The notes beneath the pieces are model-generated. The model was not told the origin of the DNA and made no database searches. It saw only the letters and a list, made by a program, of their open reading frames with translations. A stretch of 7,328 bases of DNA from an uncultured Bacteroidales bacterium. GTDB taxonomy: Bacteria; Bacteroidota; Bacteroidia; Bacteroidales; Paludibacteraceae. Each line of letters begins with the position of its first letter. The first letter of the stretch is position 1. Shown one piece after another: positions 5,369-7,328 of this stretch. The stretch covers positions 1 through 7,328 of the forward strand of contig CAIWIS010000383.1 in assembly GCA_903912795.1 (NCBI GenBank), in the 5' to 3' direction. The translations under genes and the position numbers were made by a program.

Positions 5369-5818
5369 ATGAATCGAAGCAAAATTGCTTCAGCAAAATT
5401 TGAAGCAGGATTTAATTGCGCACAATCGAGTTTTTATCCCTTTGCAAAAGATGCTGGTTTAAATGCGAAACAAGCTTTAAAACTCACAACTGCATTTGGT
5501 GCCGGAATGATTTATAGAGGTGAAATGTGCGGTGCAGTGACTGGTGCTATGATGGCCATTGGACTAAAATTTGGCAGAAGCGAAGCTGAAGATGCAGATG
5601 CAAAAGAACTTACCTACTTTTTGGTTAAAGAGCTTCACGCTAGATTCGAAAATGAGTTTGGCTCAATACATTGCAAACAATTATTGGGTTTAGATGATGT
5701 GAGTGCAGAAAGTTGGGCAAAAGCTAACGAAGATGAAAAATTTAAATCTAATTGTCCTCTATATGTAGCAAAGGCTGTTCAAATAACAAATGAGCTTTTT
5801 GAGAAATTAGAAAAATGA
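5369..5818 (+). CDS. C_GCAxxG_C_C family protein
   Basis: This 149-residue protein has the four cysteines that define the C_GCAxxG_C_C family: C17 in GFNCAQS, C54 in GEMCGAVTGA, C102 in HCKQLLG and C129 in NCPLYV. The spacing and the glycine/alanine-rich helix after C54 match the family. No signal peptide is present; the segment at 42-67 is moderately hydrophobic but more like a buried helix than a membrane anchor. The biochemical role is not established; paired cysteines suggest redox chemistry or metal/metalloid binding. The gene begins 4 bp after the arsC stop, so it is co-transcribed and perhaps translationally coupled, which suggests a role in arsenic handling, for example as an electron donor or As(III) binder. 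That role is inference. Confidence 0.85.
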   Translation: MNRSKIASAKFEAGFNCAQSSFYPFAKDAGLNAKQALKLTTAFGAGMIYRGEMCGAVTGAMMAIGLKFGRSEAEDADAKELTYFLVKELHARFENEFGSIHCKQLLGLDDVSAESWAKANEDEKFKSNCPLYVAKAVQITNELFEKLEK

Positions 5819-5865
5819 ACTTTGCTAATAGATTTACAAATTTGAATAAGCAGAAAATTTAGAAC

Positions 5866-6057
5866 ATGGAATCAGAAGATAAAAAACAACCAGCACAGGA
5901 TAAATACAACGAGCTATGCAAAAAAAGCTTGGTGCGTGTGCAATACTCGTGCAGTGGCAACGATAATGGTATTGATGAAGAAGAATATATTCCTATTGTG
6001 AGTATCAAACCAAAAAATGAAAGCACAAAAAATGAAGACGAAACTAAAAATTCTTGA
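5866..6057 (+). CDS. Small charged protein of unknown function in the ars operon
   Basis: I do not recognise this 63-residue protein. It is hydrophilic and rich in Glu, Asp, Lys and Asn, with lysine-rich ends and an acidic centre (DEEEY near 37-41). It has two cysteines, C18 and C29, and no membrane segment, signal peptide or ArsD-like Cys pattern. The central SLVRVQYSCSGND and EYIPIVSIKPKN stretches could form two beta strands. It starts 47 bp after the preceding gene and overlaps the start of the ACR3 gene by 41 or 26 bp depending on the ACR3 start, an arrangement typical of translational coupling. The same-strand position within the operon and the overlap argue for a real gene; a leader peptide that tunes ACR3 translation is an alternative. 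Confidence 0.6.
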   Translation: MESEDKKQPAQDKYNELCKKSLVRVQYSCSGNDNGIDEEEYIPIVSIKPKNESTKNEDETKNS

Positions 6058-7093
6058 CAGATATCTCACGCTCTGGATATTCCTGGCCATGGCAATAGGC
6101 GTGGCCTCAGGTTGGTTATTCCCGCAAATTGCTGATTTTTGGAATAGTTTGTCGGTAGGAACAACAAATATACCCATTGCTATTGGTTTAATCGTAATGA
6201 TGTATCCACCTCTGGCAAAAGTAAAATACGAGGAACTCGGCGAAGTTTTTCGGAATACTAAAATTCTGACCTTATCGCTCATCCAAAACTGGATAATTGG
6301 GCCTGTATTGATGTTTGGGTTGGCTGTTTTGTTATTTAAATTTTTTCCGGGCGAAAACAACTCTAACCTGCCTTATGTGTATGGCATAATAATGATTGGG
6401 CTGGCTCGCTGCATAGCTATGGTGATAGTTTGGAACGACTTGGCCAAGGGCGATACGCAATATGCAGCTGGACTAGTGGCCTTTAACAGTATTTTTCAGG
6501 TGCTTTTCTTCTCAGTGTATGCGTGGTTTTTTATTGCCATTGCTCCCGCTTGGTTTGGCATCCCTACAAGCGATGCTGTTTCGAAAATTACGATTGGTCA
6601 AATTGCCGAAAGTGTATTTATTTACCTTGGCATTCCGTTTATAGCAGGTTTCCTGACGCGATACATACTTACTAGAGTAAAAAGCAACGTATGGTATCAC
6701 ACAAAATTTATTCCGAAAATATCGCCATTAACGTTAATTGCGCTATTATTCACCATAGTGGTAATGTTCTCGCTGAAAGGCGAATACATTGTAAAAATCC
6801 CATTCGACGTGGTTATGATAGCCGTACCGTTACTTATTTACTTTGTCGTTATGTTTGTTGGTTCGTTTTGGATGAGTAAAAAAGCGGGAGCCAATTACGA
6901 GCAATCCACCACCCTATCGTTTACCGCTGCCAGTAACAATTTTGAACTCGCCATAGCAGTTGCCATTGCTGTGTTTGGTATCAACTCAGGCGAAGCTTTT
7001 GCCGCCGTTATTGGCCCGTTGGTTGAAGTGCCGGTAATGATTGCGTTGGTGAATTTGGCGTTTAAGTTTAAGAAACGATACTTCAAAAACTAA
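6017..7093 (+). CDS. acr3: ACR3 family arsenite efflux transporter
   Basis: This 358-residue inner-membrane protein is an ACR3 arsenite permease of the bile acid/arsenite/riboflavin superfamily, which exports As(III) using the proton gradient. The N-terminus has the family's LDRYLTLWIFLAMAIGV at 13-29, followed by about ten hydrophobic segments. GLARCIAMVIVWND at 128-141 contains the conserved cysteine C132 (counterpart of C129 in Alkaliphilus metalliredigens Acr3), and FTAASNNFELAIAVAI at 302-317 contains the conserved glutamate E310. Length is normal. Two in-frame ATGs, 6017 and 6032, are both possible; both overlap the preceding small gene. It is the last gene of the operon, followed 30 bp later by a strong terminator. 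Function is firmly supported. Confidence 0.95.
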   Translation: MKAQKMKTKLKILDRYLTLWIFLAMAIGVASGWLFPQIADFWNSLSVGTTNIPIAIGLIVMMYPPLAKVKYEELGEVFRNTKILTLSLIQNWIIGPVLMFGLAVLLFKFFPGENNSNLPYVYGIIMIGLARCIAMVIVWNDLAKGDTQYAAGLVAFNSIFQVLFFSVYAWFFIAIAPAWFGIPTSDAVSKITIGQIAESVFIYLGIPFIAGFLTRYILTRVKSNVWYHTKFIPKISPLTLIALLFTIVVMFSLKGEYIVKIPFDVVMIAVPLLIYFVVMFVGSFWMSKKAGANYEQSTTLSFTAASNNFELAIAVAIAVFGINSGEAFAAVIGPLVEVPVMIALVNLAFKFKKRYFKN

Positions 7094-7123
7094 TTGTTGT
7101 AAACACTTCTAATTACATATTTT

Positions 7124-7162
7124 ACAAGCATATTTTTACCATAAAATATGCTTGTTTTTTTT
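7124..7162 (+). terminator. Strong terminator of the ars operon
   Basis: A perfect 13-bp stem (ACAAGCATATTTT at 7124-7136 with AAAATATGCTTGT at 7143-7155) encloses a 6-nt loop and is followed by eight Ts (7155-7162). It is a textbook Rho-independent terminator 30 bp after the acr3 stop. Confidence 0.93.
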
Positions 7163-7328
7163 GTTAGTAAACTACTACAAAAACAAGTGTTTTGTAGCAA
7201 TATATAAAGTGTAAATCTATATTTTTTACATTTCATGTAGTATTTAAATTATTATAAATCATTAATTTAAATCAATATGAGCATTTTGGATAGAAAGTGA
7301 TATATTATGACATCAATATTGAAATTTA
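7163..7328. other. AT-rich intergenic tail with one hairpin
   Basis: Very AT-rich sequence after the ars terminator. A hairpin with an 8-bp stem, CTACAAAA (7175-7182) and TTTTGTAG (7190-7197), is the only clear structure. An ATG at 7307 stays open for the last seven codons and could begin another plus-strand gene, but too little is visible to call it. Confidence 0.5.

Noticed and set aside
7307..7328. Possible start of another gene at the right edge
   Set aside because: Only seven codons are visible and no -33/-7 promoter pair precedes it.

Overview
The window looks like a chromosomal segment from a member of the Bacteroidota. The base composition is AT-rich and start codons lack Shine-Dalgarno sequences. 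Matches to the phylum's TAnnTTTG -7 promoter box lie upstream of several genes, two of them with a well-spaced TTG/TTTG -33 box. The genus cannot be fixed from the sequence alone.

Layout. 1-589 (minus) is the 5' part of a gene for a J-domain-related protein, running off the left edge. 802-1492 (minus) is a two-gene HEPN/MNT module (toxin-antitoxin-like) with its own terminator. 1493-2088 is about 600 bp without a credible gene; it holds a three-hairpin REP-like repeat, a fourth imperfect hairpin and a likely promoter. 2089-3393 (plus) encodes a CLC transporter whose motifs place it with the fluoride/proton antiporters (CLC-F) rather than ordinary chloride channels; its terminator overlaps the stop codon. 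3416-4459 (minus) is a Gfo/Idh/MocA-family NAD(P)-dependent oxidoreductase.

4480-7162 (plus) is a complete arsenic resistance operon: arsR repressor, thioredoxin-type arsenate reductase arsC, a C_GCAxxG_C_C cysteine protein of unknown role, an unrecognised 63-residue acidic protein, and an ACR3 arsenite exporter, closed by a strong 13-bp-stem terminator. The expected logic is that ArsR senses As(III) and releases its operator, ArsC reduces arsenate to arsenite, and ACR3 pumps arsenite out. The two middle proteins are the unexplained part.

The clearest regulatory structure is between the oxidoreductase and arsR. A perfect 7-bp inverted repeat (TATGTCG/CGACATA) brackets exactly the 8-bp -7 box of the ars promoter, and the divergent oxidoreductase promoter is interleaved with it. 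One ArsR dimer could therefore affect both directions. No wholly new system is evident; the best candidates for new biology are the small protein coupled to acr3, the cysteine protein beside it, the HEPN protein lacking the usual RNase motif, and the shared operator.
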